Assembly (NCBI GenBank): GCA_021234155.1
Contig: JAJEKV010000001.1
Coordinates: 32,750,177 to 32,814,176 of the forward strand
DNA from: Isoetes taiwanensis
Taxonomy: Eukaryota; Streptophyta; Lycopodiopsida; Isoetales; Isoetaceae
Length of the DNA stretch: 64,000 bases
Direction of reading: 5' to 3'
Shown: positions 10,896 through 23,100 of the stretch, piece after piece
How positions within the stretch are numbered: the first letter of the stretch is position 1
Layout: the number at the start of each line of letters is the position of its first letter
Program-made: the position numbers and the translations under genes
The notes under the pieces: generated by a model
What the model was told of the DNA's origin: nothing
The model's database searches: none
Seen by the model: the letters and a program-made list of their open reading frames with translations, nothing else

Positions 10896-12081
10896 TCATT
10901 TGCAGAGCAACCAATCATAAGCAAGTGCAAATGGAGCAGCTTGCAATATGTCATTTGACATTTGCTGAAATTTAATTCGTTTCTTGGGAGGAAGCACAAA
11001 GGTACTCCTTTCTAAAATTTCATCCTCTGCCCTGTCTTGCTTCTTTCGGGGCTCAGCAGCTGGACCTGGAAGCCTTATTTTTATCTTATGAATGTGTCTC
11101 TTCTCAACAGCATTCAAATTGTTGGATAAATTCTGTTGCGCCCTATTTGAATTTTCATCTTCGCCTTCTTTTACGGGGCTCAAGAAATTTGAAGCCTTAT
11201 CTTTATCTTTATAGCTGGCTCTTTTCTCAACAGTAATTGGAATTGTGTTTGATGATCGTGGATTGATAAAATCTGCCGCAATGTAATTTCGTCCTCCGCT
11301 TTGGGCTTCAACATAGCCAAAACTAAATCCTTTGCTTCCTCACACTCTACGCCATCGGGCCAATCTAAGTAAGAAGCAGACCAAATCCACTGGCCAAGGA
11401 CTTCTTGGTAAATCCCCCACATGTTCAAACGTGGAAAAGCGGGGAGGCCAAGTAAAGGGATTCATACAAAATGAGACCCGGATCCCGAGATATCGATCTC
11501 GGTGGAGTAGCTTTTGCGAACAACCCGGGAGCAAAGTAGATTGAGTGCCGCGGTCTCTCAGAAAACGAGGAGCGTGGTCTCGAGAAACAAGCGGAAAGGC
11601 CAAAATCTGCAACTCGACATGATAGGGAGTCAAGGCGAGGGGACGAGGATGTTTGCGGTGTTTGAGATCTCGTGGATGACACCATGATCGTGCATGTGCC
11701 GCATACCAGGCCGAGATTTGCAATAAGAAGGGCGGCTTCGTTGGGGGATCCGCCGTTGGTTCTGGATGAAATGATCCAAGCTCAATTCGCAGAGCTCCAT
11801 GATCGGATGGCAATAATCTCCGCCTCTTCGTTGATTACTTCTTCCATGATGCACAACCCTGTGGCAGCCTCGATAACTTACGCAGATTTGCTCCTCCAAA
11901 GATGCCCTCCGAACTTTTTGCGTAATGTTTTGCACGCCACCTTCTTCTTGCTCCTCCTATTCCTACACAAATACACCGTTGCTTGCGAACCTTTTCCGAT
12001 TTCGCCCATCATCTCGTACTCCTCAATCAGCTTAGGATATGCTGCCATCTCCGTCTCCATCGAATTCCTGTATCTCGCCAT
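10896..12081 (-). pseudogene. Frameshifted Ser/Thr protein kinase pseudogene
   Basis: Kinase subdomains appear in order on the minus strand but in changing frames. The glycine loop and VAIK-like lysine (EIGKGSQATVYLC, VACKTL) are at 12081-11878. The hinge MELCELSLDHFI and a damaged catalytic loop (VIHEISNTANIL, where HRD is expected) are at 11870-11640. DFG within VADFGLSACF, and a damaged APE (FAPGLF), are at 11625-11425. The C-lobe helix (AKDLVLAML) is at 11340-11290. A basic tail runs to 10896 and contains an internal ~110-bp duplication. At least four frame changes and loss of the catalytic Asp make it non-functional. The absence of introns suggests a retrocopy, although no poly(A) was found. 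The set looks closest to CDPK/SnRK-like kinases. Confidence 0.8.
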
Positions 12082-12129
12082 CTCCGTCTTGACTCTTGAC
12101 CCAGTCCTCCTGATCTATAAATGAGCACA

Positions 12130-14580
12130 CCTGTGGTCTTTCCCTCTCTATAAACCCCTAGGTTGCATTGCGTTCCGTGTAAAAATGCCATGTTATTGTC
12201 TATTAAAAGAACCCCAAGAACCTTCTACCTTTTTCTTATCGCTTAATCTTGGCCTTCCATTTTTAGGAATATCCTATCATCAAAGGCCCACGACCGTAGG
12301 ATATATAAACCTAAATCCTATGAAAATGCACATTAAGCATAAACCAATTGCATCACAATTTACTGGCCCCAACAAATCGAACACCATTGCACAAAGGGTT
12401 ACCCTTTAGAGAACAAAGAAGTCTTCTTTCATGGAGCATAGGCATGTCGAATATGTTATGGAGAGTGGGAGAAGGGTTTAGTATCACTTATATAATCCAG
12501 CTTTTATATAAAACTAGCAAAAGGGGAGGCTTGAGGAAAAGATAAGGTGTAGTTGTGTTCAGATTGAATCCATGGTGGCCGATAGATTAGAGGTGGCTTT
12601 CTTCATGATGAACTTGATGGAAAAACAATGGGGGCACAGACCAAGCACACAACTGATATCTCACATATACGATAAGTTACATTACCTGTGTATATTAAGC
12701 AACAACAATGGTTAAGTAATTGGGTCCTTGTGTGAAATGCAAAATGTAGACATGGCACATTATCCTTTTTGACAATGACAAAATTAAAGAAAGAAATACA
12801 CTATTGCATTTTAACTCCCACATTTTATTTGAATTATGCTAAAAGGGCAACTCTTACTAAAACTAGCACCTTGTTACTTTAGAATATGGTTTTTAATCAA
12901 ACGACTTATTTTCTTAGCTGAAAGCATATATTTTGATTTGTTCAAAGTATGCTTGTAATTGTATTTTCGTGCGTATTTGTAGGATTAAAATAGTTCTTTA
13001 AATTTTCTCTACTTGCAACAAATCAAGATTAAAATCAATAGTCATTCTTTATTAGCATTGACAGCTATCATTTTATTTCCTTGTTCTCAACCTCTAGATT
13101 ATCCTACAATATCCCATTGACAAATATCCCTTTTTCTACCCGACTTTAATAGCTCTTTAAAATTTGTTAAACATGTTTTCTATGCATTTTACTAGGGTTC
13201 TAAATGAATTTGGGCCTATTGAACATTATCGCATGTTTGTTTTGTTTGTTTTTACCTGGAGGAAACGTGAAGTTGTTGACGTTGGTCATTTCGATTACAC
13301 TAATGTGCTCCTTCCTATCTTCTTGCATCCAACAAGTGGTCACTCCTCTTGTTTATTTGTGGTTTTGTAGTAGGATCTCTATAGCTATTTGATGACATTC
13401 AAGGCTTTAGGATGTTGTACGATTCATAATGAGTCCTCAACCACTACTAGTACCTTATAACTTTTGAGATGCGCTTCTCAATGTTTAGATATTCACTGGA
13501 GGTTTTGCGCATGAACATAATTACAATTCCCATTTATTGCTTGTACTTAGTCCTAGGTATATATGCTTGTGATAGCCTCTGATAATGACCATGACTTCTA
13601 GTAGGGTAATTAACAAAGTATTTACGCTGATATCTTAAAATACACAGTAATGGGTTCTGGGAGTTCCAGAAGAGTAGTACAAGTTTTTGGCAAGGTCAAC
13701 ACAAATTCATGTTACGCTGACAAACGCGGGCCAGGCAAATACCAAGCTGTCTTTTGCAACCAATAAAGAGTAACTTGTACACATAAAAAAAAAGTTGTTA
13801 GGAATAAATGATGTTTGCAGAACAAATATTTGGACATAAAAATGTAAAGACATTAAGAGCTGCTTTTGAACTCAGTCTAAGAGCTGCTCTTGAACTCGTT
13901 CTAGAGCAGGCATTTGCACCTGGAAAAAAATAAGATGTAAAACTATCCATACGTGAATCTAAAACACTTGAACAGTTTCATGTTCATTTTCTTTGAATTT
14001 CCTTTTCCCCCAGATAAAGCAATGTCAAGAGAAAATACTGTTGGGGAGGAATGTGCTCCATAAGAAAGTGCAAAAGCTGTAAGAGGTTCTTGATGATCAA
14101 TAGAAAAATACTTTTGGTCAGCTAGTAATTTGTATTTCTGCAAGTGAGAATCAATGTCATAAGGATGAAACTTCAAGCTGCATGAGCTTTAGTATTTTCG
14201 AGGCATGGTATAACTACATACAAGTTAGGGTAATCTTTCCTTTCAAGAATCCACATCCAATGGAGAATGCATTTACAGATTGACCTCCAATATTATAAGA
14301 CGTCTATGAAGAGCAAGACGTCTATTCAAAAAATGCATGCTCACAATGTACCTTTTCTATCATTGTCACGAATTTCATATCATTTTTTGGAATTCTATGC
14401 GTTAGATAGGCTTGTAAATGTCAAACATACGATATTAAAAGATACAGTTCCTGTAGTAGAAATGAACTGCACATTGTGAAAGAATGAAGCTACACACATC
14501 CATCATGAGGGCTTTCTAGGCTGATCTAGAAAGCCAGCTTCCTGACATGACATATTCCTTAGCTCCATCTTCTACTTCTC
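12130..14580. other. No gene seen
   Basis: AT-rich sequence with short, unconvincing open frames on both strands. Small relics cannot be excluded, but no domain, splice pattern or repeat boundary is supported. Confidence 0.5.
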
Positions 14581-14586
14581 AATTGA

Positions 14587-15330
14587 ATACTTCTTGTGGC
14601 CACTGATTACTTCGCCAAATGGGTTGAAGCAGCACCCCTGAAGACAATCACTACCATAACCACTATTGAGTTTTTATGTGAGAACATTTCAACAAGATTT
14701 GGCGTACTCTATAAGATCCTTACTGATAGAGGCAGTACATCTATCAATGACACTGCTTGACTTGTTGATCAAGAGACTTAGAATTAAGCATGTCAAGAGT
14801 TCCTCTTATTATTCACAAGGCAATGACCAAGTTGAATCTACTAGTAAAGTTCTCAAGCAACTTTTACAAAGAATATTGGACATATGTAACAATTAAGATT
14901 GGCATTTGAGACTTTATGAGGCTCTTTGGACACATAGGACAACCACTAGGATTGCCACAAATCACACACCTTTTGATTTAATCTATGGTATTGAAGTTAT
15001 CTACAAGTTGAACTTGAAATCCCCTCTTTGAGAATGACTATGAGATTGAATTTGCAACTTGACAAAGCCTTGCAGCACAGGTGTTGTATTACATTCGAAA
15101 GAAACAAGGTTTGATATAGAAGTTGCTTTGTTGAGGAAAAAAGCCAAGGACATTGCAGCATTCAAAACATCTCACAAATTACAAGGTAAGTTCCAAATTA
15201 GTGAGTTAGTGCTTAAATGGAATAAAACATGTGCGGATAAAGTTTATAAGTTTGAAAGCCTTTGAGAATGACCGTTTACTGTTATTGGAGAAGCTACTAA
15301 TTCTTATTAGCCTGAGAGTTTGCTATAGGT
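14587..15330 (+). pseudogene. Ty3/gypsy integrase relic
   Basis: The translation shows the integrase core: ATDYFAKWVEAAPLKT with the first catalytic Asp, then ILTDRGS with the second, then HVKSSSYYSQGNDQVEST with the third acidic residue. After a stop come ALWTHRTTTRIATNHTPF and the GPF-type C-terminal region (ELVLKWNKTCADK). Stops occur after SINDTA and after DICNN, and at least one frame change occurs near 15020. No gag, reverse transcriptase or LTR was located, so this is an isolated fragment of a gypsy polyprotein on the plus strand. Confidence 0.85.
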
Positions 15331-16801
15331 TATGTATTTTTGAGCTTGTTTGCTTGAAAAAGTACTTAATTTAGATTGTTAGATTACATTCAAGCATTTT
15401 CTTTTGGGCTGCATTGTTTTAGTCAAGCTTAGTTTTGCATTCACTTTAGACATTTAAACCATATGTATATTGTCATCCACATGTTCACCAGCATCTCAAC
15501 TCTTGCCTCTGCCAAGAGTTGACCCATTTCCCATCATTTTTCACATCCTATCACCGTTATCAACCTAACTATCATTCAACATCCCGTCCGCATGACAATG
15601 GCATTTTTTTTTACTAACATACTTCCATGATTCCATATGCATATTCATCAGTTTGACCACATAAGTTGACCTACATGTCATGGCCTTGATTGCTGTCATC
15701 CCAAAACATTTCCCTTGTACTCGTATTCAACATCCCATCAGATATAGCAACTGCATTTATCTAATATTGCTCTATGTTGTCACTTACATGTTTACCAGTT
15801 TGAACACTCATTTGCCCACAAGTTGACCTGCCTATCCATAAGAGCTTTGATTCATTTTCCACTCATTCCCTCATTATTGCTACCCATCAAATATGGTAGC
15901 TCATTCTTTGTTCTAACAAGTTTATTGTTTTCATGTACTGGTCCAAATTTTCATACTTCATTCATATTTATCATCTGCATACGTTTATTGGCCTATTTTT
16001 CCATCACTATCTTTGCTACATTGTCATTTTGCCTCACCCTTATCATGCTGGACAAATAGTTTTATATCTACAACACATTGGCGGATAGAACTAGAAATTA
16101 ATATTTTAATTTCGAATTAAGACTAAGAAGTTAAAATAAATTCTAGAAGCAGTGTAAATCCTATCCCTATTTAAAGCCTTCCACACCTCATTTATGCCCA
16201 TCAGCCATCGAGCTTCTCTGCACCAAGTTTTTCCGCCTTTGTTTCCCCTCCCACCCTCCCCATTTAGTAGATTACTCCTTAACTCCATCTATTGGACTGG
16301 GGAGGCCCTCGTGCCATGGGAATGTCCTCGTGCCTTGAAAGGCCCTCATGCCTTAGGAAGGTCCTTGCACCTTTGGATAGCCTATTTATGGTTTCATTTT
16401 CATAGAACCTCTTAGTTTTCTTTTATGTGTCTTTAACGCTTTAGTTTTTTGCAGGAAAAAATTTCTGTAAGAGATGTCGTGACTATGTAATAACTCCGTA
16501 GCTCACTTAGGAAAGTGTTGCTTGTATCATTTCACACCCAAAAAGGCTGGTTAGCATGAGGGTGCTTTGACTATTCCTATTGTAATTGTTCTCGATAATA
16601 AACAGAAGCTTCGACTGGTGATTCATTCAAGACGTTTATTTCTTGTATGATCTCACACAGCCTCTAGAAATAAATTTTTTTAGTCATCATGCTGCCAGGT
16701 TTTTGTAACATTTAAAGCATTCACATTTTACAGAATAATTCATCATTGAGTCACAATTGTTGTTATAGCACATTCACTAAGGATTTGAGAAAGTGAGATC
16801 A
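15331..16801. other. Non-coding; diverged ~175-bp repeats at 15450-16060
   Basis: Three diverged copies of a block with catgttcaccag / catattcatcag / catgtttaccag, then agttgacc, spaced ~170 bp. A small cluster of cctcgtgcc-like repeats lies at 16300-16370. This may be 3' material of the adjacent gypsy relic, but no LTR could be delimited. Confidence 0.5.
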
Positions 16802-17263
16802 CTAGTTGCAGTGATCACTTGAGCAGTTTTTACAAGAAAAGGTTGGAGCTTGGAATATGTTTTAAGATTTGGTAACTCTAAACCTTTGCTAATGTGGGGA
16901 TTGCCTTGACTCCATGCCTTTGACCTATTCTCACCATTCCTTTGCCATCAAGTCCATATTTTTAACCTTCTTTGGCTAATCAAACTATTGACTTTAGGTC
17001 ACACTAGCTCAAAAAGCCTTTTTCAAGGCCAAACTATTCATACTATGTTAAATGCCATCTCACCATGATGCGTGTCCATCCATTTTGCTATGCCATCAAG
17101 CCACTTGTCTCAGAATTATAAGATTTGCAAAAAGAACCTTGAGGTCGATGCCACATTACCCTGCCACATAATCAAATTGATGGCCTCACTATCCTAGTCA
17201 GAAAAAATGCCACCTCACCAAGTTTAACCTAAAAATTCTAAAACCCTAAAAAGTTTCTTAAAA

Positions 17264-20097
17264 TAGAATAGAATAGAATATGATTTTATCGTCCACGGAG
17301 ACCAACTGGCCTATGGGACCCAAGTACAAAGAGAGAGCAGCAGGCGTATTACTACCAGGATTAAAAAACCCCCGCCCCGAAGGGTTTTCGGGGGAAAAAC
17401 CTTAGTAGCAATAAGGATCTTTGACATACCGCACTGATTATATACATAATCACAAGTACGGTGAGGTTAATGTCCGGACGGGGGCATAACCCGAGTCCAA
17501 GATATCCATTACCTCCCTGAGGTAATGATCCCAACAAGCCTACAGAGGCCGTGGCTCGAGGCTCATGCAAGGCCTGGGATGGGGCACAACTAACCGAGCA
17601 TACCGAGCCCGGATATCTTTGGTATACCGCACGGACAGTTCGAGGGCGTGACTTTCATCCTCAATGGCGCCTCGCTGACGGCAGCGGATGGACTCTGTCC
17701 TCACGCTGCGGCCCTGAATCCATCTCCCCTGTCTCAATGCGCGGAGGTGGTGTGCACTGTCGGCGAATGGAAGCAATCACCTGGCGCTTTTTTCATGGGT
17801 AGATGGGTGCGCAGGTAGTGGTGTGGGCCCCTCATGAGCATGGGATTAACCTTGTCGATAATTTGCCACCTTGACATGTGATAGGGCCTCTGCATCCCAA
17901 AGCTTGGCCATGAAGCAAGCCTCCAAGCATCGCTTCAAGGCGCTGCGTTCCTTCGGTGTATGCACCGGTCCACATCCGGTGCCCGCACATTCCATAGCGA
18001 GAACCACCGGGCTTGCTTGTCTTTCCAGCCAGCTTTGAGTCGCCTGCGGGCCCATCGCCACCGCCAAAGCAAGGTTGGGCAGCCGGGCTTCATCCATAGC
18101 CACCACCTTCCTTCGGAAGTAAATAAGGTGACGTTCCAGCGACCCCCTCAGAATGGAAGGAAGCCCTGTCTCCGGAGCAAGATCTAATATGGGACCGTGG
18201 ATTTCACTCCCGGTGCCCGGTCCAAGAAGGCCTCTCAGACTGCTCTAGATCGTTCCAAGTGGTGTGGGATATCACCGGCTCCCACATACGCCCCATAGAG
18301 GAGGACCGGTTCAACCAAGGCCCTCGAACAAGTGTGCTGGTGACCCCATGCATACTGACTACGCCTTGTGATTTGTTGTTTTGTATTGCATACGGGGCTT
18401 TCCGGCTGCGAGTGACCCATAACGATGGATGCATCCCAAAGGTGTGGTAGTAGAAAACTGAATGCCCAAATACTTATAAGATGAGCCACCTCCACTACCC
18501 GCCTAAAGTAAGTGAATGAGGGAAGGCGTGGGTGCCGGGATGATGGGACCGCAGCCCCTTTGTCTTGGCCAAGTTAACTCTCATGTCAATGAATTGGGCG
18601 AAAGTGTCCAAAGCATCCGTGTGGCGTTGCATGTCCTCCGGGGTATATGCGGCAGGTCAACATCATCGGCATATATGAGTTGCCGGATTATGTGGTGCAT
18701 CAACCGAAGCGCCTCCCCGCTTTCGGCTAGCCATTCTTCTAGCTGGTCAATGTACAAGCGAAGAGTCGCGGGGATAGAGGGCAGCCTCGGGCGCACCCCA
18801 ATGCTACTAACAACGGCTCCCCGATAGTGTGAGACGACCGGGAGCAAGCCTCAGATAGTCTCAGATATAGCATTCTCGCAAGTCGACGGGGTCCCTAGCC
18901 GTCTCAATCGCCCCACAACTTATCCCGAGGCACGCGTGTCAAAAGCCTTTGCGAAATCCACAAAGCAATAGTACGATTCTTGGCGTTGATTCCGGCTATC
19001 CTCTATGAGTGTTCGCAGAGTGAAGATATGGTCAATAGTAGAATGCCGGGGCGGAAGCCTCGCTGCGTGAGAGCCCGCGACTTCTCCATCCATCCGCCCA
19101 AAGTGTCGGGCCCCCCCGCCAAGAATCCCGCAAGCAACTTGGCAAAGACAGAACCGACCATAATGGTAATGATAGTTGGTGGGCTGTGGGGGTCCCCTGC
19201 TTTGTATATGGGCACAACTCTACTGGTAGTCCAGTGCGGGGGAAAGCCTTCTTGCAATGCCCTGTTGAAGAGTACTATGAGAACCGACACCATTGGCTGC
19301 CCGGCCCACTTGAGAAGCTCTGCCTGCATACCATCCAAATCTGCTGCCTTCCCGTTAGCGGCAGTTGCGCTAGGTGCCCATTATGACATCCCCTTCAAGT
19401 AATGACCGATTGCTAGGGCACGTCTCATGGAGGTACTTGGTGCCCGGCTTCCCATTGGGTCATACAAGTGGCTAAAAAGTATCTCACCCATTGTTAGGGG
19501 TAATATTTCGTGTGAACATGTGGGCTTACTCAAGACCTTTCTCCAGAAGGCCCTAGGGTGGCGGTCTAGTAGACCAAACATCTGTTGTTGGTGCTCCGCA
19601 AGGTACCTGGCTTTCTTGGTCTTGAGGAAGGAGCGGTATTGACAGACGGCCTGCGGGCGAATGGTGGGGTCTAGCACTTGGCGGAGCCATCGTTTCAGCT
19701 CCCGACATTCGTCATCGAACCAGTGATTGCGGGGGAAGGTGGTTGCAGCCCTTGTGGATCGTCGAGAGCGGCCTCTCCCAAAGCATCTATCCCCTACCCC
19801 TCGAAGCCGGGTTCACCGGGGCGTCTGATTTGTTGAAGTGTGGGGAGCTGCAGCACTCTTGGCAGCTCATGCTCAAGCATCCTCGCATAGACCGCCGCAT
19901 GATCATAGTCCAGACGCAACCGTGGTACATGGGGTGTTGGGGCAATGGGTGCTCGGTTGGCCTGCCAATCTATCTGCAAGAACAGGGGCTGATGGTCGGA
20001 GTCTACTTCCTCGTCCCGGCAATGCTGGCACCAGTGATCAAGTGTAGGCATTGCTCGTCTGCTAGCACGTAATCCACGACACTGGTGCCGCCCCCCT
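17264..20097 (-). mobile_element. 5'-truncated LINE, copy 1 (family A), inside array unit 1
   Basis: Minus-strand pieces of a LINE ORF2, in order. Endonuclease end (SVVDYVLADEQ in one frame, VDSDHQPLFLQIDW in another, with the SDH motif) at 20097-19960. Linker (FWRKVLSKP) at about 19560-19530. Reverse-transcriptase fingers (GFPPHWTTSRVVPIYKAGDP) at 19260-19170. Palm motif QLIYADDVDLP at about 18650. Downstream LYG-type segment near 18290. C-terminal Cys/His remnant (CRQRGAIEDESH) near 17690-17650. It is split by many frameshifts and is not functional. The 3' end has a hairpin and a TTCTA-repeat tail. The 5' end is truncated within the endonuclease. Confidence 0.88.
17375..17393 (-). other. 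3'-end hairpin of LINE family A, copy 1
   Basis: CCCCGAA/TTCGGGG, 7-bp stem with a 5-base loop, about 110 bp from the 3' tail. It is identical in copy 2 although the surroundings have diverged, which suggests a recognition structure for the element's reverse transcriptase. Confidence 0.7.
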
Positions 20098-20147
20098 GGA
20101 GTGTGGAATATCTCGTGCATCAGGAGTGTGGAATATCTCGTGCATCA
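20098..20147. repeat. 25-bp direct duplication at the LINE 5' junction
   Basis: Two adjacent copies of a 25-mer starting ggagtgtggaatatctcg. Other array units have it once, so the extra copy arose with the LINE insertion or a later repair event. Confidence 0.85.
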
Positions 20148-23100
20148 AAGAAATATTTTAAGGTCCATAGAAAGGTTTCGAATAGAATGTTTGACCTTTT
20201 TCTGGAGTGATTCATGCTCAATCGAGTCGGATGAAAGCACAGACCCGTATTGATTATGAAAGCGCATACGCTTATTGACGTGATTACAATAAATTTCAAC
20301 CAATTTGATGCTTTCTTGCTCTGTAAATCACGTTATAATAAGACAAATCCGGACGTGCATACTGTCACCTTTTGCGATCAAGATTGAGTTCGTGGATCAC
20401 CTTATGAGCTTGCACTAGCTTTGAAATACCTTGCCTTTTTGAAGATTTTCCATTGAAACTCTCGAAGACAGTGGAAAATCTTAAGTTTCCATTGATGTAC
20501 ATTGCTTAGCCACATCATCTTTATACTGCCATGCAATAATCTCACACACTAAAACAAAAAATTAATGACTATTTCAGAGCTGCCCTATGAAGGCATAAGC
20601 ATTTACATACTTTGCAAAGAGGAAAGTGTTGCAGGAGGTGTTAGTGCAGTTAACATAAAAATGAGACATCTGTTCATAATCTTAAGATTCTTTTGGTTGC
20701 CCTTGCTATAGCTAGTTGCAGTGATCACTTGAGCAGTTTTTACAAGAAACGTTGGAGCTTGGAATATGTTTTAAGATTTGATAACTCTAAACCTTTGCTA
20801 ATGTGGGGAGATTCCATGCCTTTGAGCTATTCTCACCATTCCTTTGCCATCAAGTCCATATTTTTAACCTTCTTTGGCTAATCAAACTATTGACTTTAGG
20901 TCACACTAGCTCAAAAGGCCTTTTTCAAGGCCAAACTATTCATACTATGTTAAATGCCATCTCACCATGATGCGTGTCCATCCATTTTGCTATGCCATCA
21001 AGCCACTTGTCTCAGAATTATAAGATTTGCAAAAGGAACCTTGAGGTCGATGCCACATTACCCTGCCACATAATCAAATTGATGGCTTCACTATCCTAGT
21101 CAGAAAAAATGCCATCTCACCAAGTTTGACCTAAAAATTCTAAAATCCTAAAAAGTTTCTTAAAAGAGGAATGGATGGGGAGGTGGCCAACTTCCACATC
21201 CCCCCCCCCCACCCTCCAAAACAAATAAATTGGCCTATTTCTACCCCCAATTCCTTCCACCAATTTCTTCCCTATGTTTACTATAGGTTTGGTTTCTGCC
21301 CCCCTCTTGATATTGCAACGGTTATCAAAAATTGAGTTTTAAGCCTTGTATACAATGAGCTTCTTTTTTGCTACAGGAGTGTGGAATATCTCGTGCATCA
21401 AAGAAATATTTTAAGGTCCATAGAAAAGGTTTTGAATAGAAAGTTTGACTTTTTTCTGGAGTGATTCATGCTCAATCGAGTCGGATTATGAAAGCACAGA
21501 CCCATATTGATTATGAAAGCGCATACGCTTATTGATATGATTACAATACGTTTCAACCAATTTGATGCTTTCTTGCTCAGTAAATCACGTTATAATAAGA
21601 CAAATCCGGACGTGCATACTGTCACCTTTTGCGACCAAGATTGAGTTCGTGGATCACCTTATGAGCTTGCACTACCTTTGAAATACCTTGCCTTTTTGAA
21701 GATTTTCCATTGAAACTCTCAAAGACAGTGGAAAATCTTAAGTTTCCATTGATGTACATTGCTTAGCCACATCATCTTTATACTGCCATGCAATAATCTC
21801 ACACACTAAAACAAAAAATTAATGACTATTTCAGAGCTGCCCTATGAAGGCATAAGCATTTACATACTTTGCAAAGAGGAAAGTGTTGCAGGAGGTGTTA
21901 GTGCAATTAACATAAAAATGAGACATCTGTTCATAATCTTAAGATTCTTTTGGCTGCCCTTGCTATAGCTAGTTGCAATGATCACTTGAGCAGTTTTTAC
22001 AAGAAAAGTTGGAGCTTGGAATATGTTTTAAGATTTGGTAACTCTAAACCTTTGCTAATGTGGGGAGATTCCATGCCTTTGAGCTATTCTCACCATTCCT
22101 TTTCCATCAAGTCCATATTTTTAACCTTCTTTGGCTAATCAAACTATTGACTTTAGGTCACACTAGCTCAAAAGGCCTTTTTCAAGGCCAAACTATTCAT
22201 ACTATGTTAAATGCCATCTCACCATGATGCGTGTCCATCCATTTTGCTATGCCATCAAGCCACTTGTCTCAGAATTATAAGATTTGCAAAAAGAACCTTG
22301 AGGTCGATGCCACATTACCCTGCCACATAATCAAATTGATGGCCTCACTATCCTAGTCAGAAAAAATGCCACCTCACCAAGTTTGACCTAAAAATTCTAA
22401 AACCCTAAAAAGTTTTTTAAAAGAGGAATGGATGGGGAGGTGGCCAACTTCCATATCCCCCCTCCCCACCCTCCAAAACAAATAAATTGGCCTATTTCTA
22501 CGCCCAATTCCTTCCACCAATTTCTTCCCTATGTTTACTATAGGTTTGGTTTCTGCCCCCCTCTTGATATTGCAACGGTTATCAAAAATTGAGTTTTAAG
22601 CCTTATATACAATGAGCTTCTTTTTTGCTACAGGAGTATGGAATATCTTGTGCATCAAAGAAATATTTTAAGGTCCATAGAAAAGATTTCGAATAGAAAG
22701 TTTGATTTTTTTCTGGAGTGATTCGTGCTCAATCGAGGCGGATTATGAAAGCACAGACCCGTATTGATTATGAAAGCGCATACGCTTATAGACATGATTA
22801 CAATAAATTTCAACCAATTTCATGCTTTCTTGCTCTGTAAATCACGTTATAATAAGACAAATCCGGACGTGCATACTATCACCTTTTGCGATCAATATTG
22901 AGTTTGTGGATCACCTTATGAGCTTGCACTACCTTTGAAATACTTTGCCTTTTTGAAGATTTTCCATTGAAACTCTCAAAGACAGTGGAAAATCTTAAGT
23001 TTCCATTGATGTACATTGCTTAGCCACATCATCTTTATACTGCCATGCAATAATCTCACACATTAAAACAAAAAATTAATGACTATTTCAGAGCTGCCCT

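Noticed and set aside
19003-19402. Overlapping long frames on both strands as separate genes
   Set aside because: The minus frame is LINE reverse transcriptase; the plus frames are GC-rich shadows.
20693-20881. 62-codon frame repeated at 20693, 21950, 23207 and 25719 as a conserved gene
   Set aside because: It is kept only because the tandem units are nearly identical; units 5 and 7 break it with an indel, and no protein family fits.
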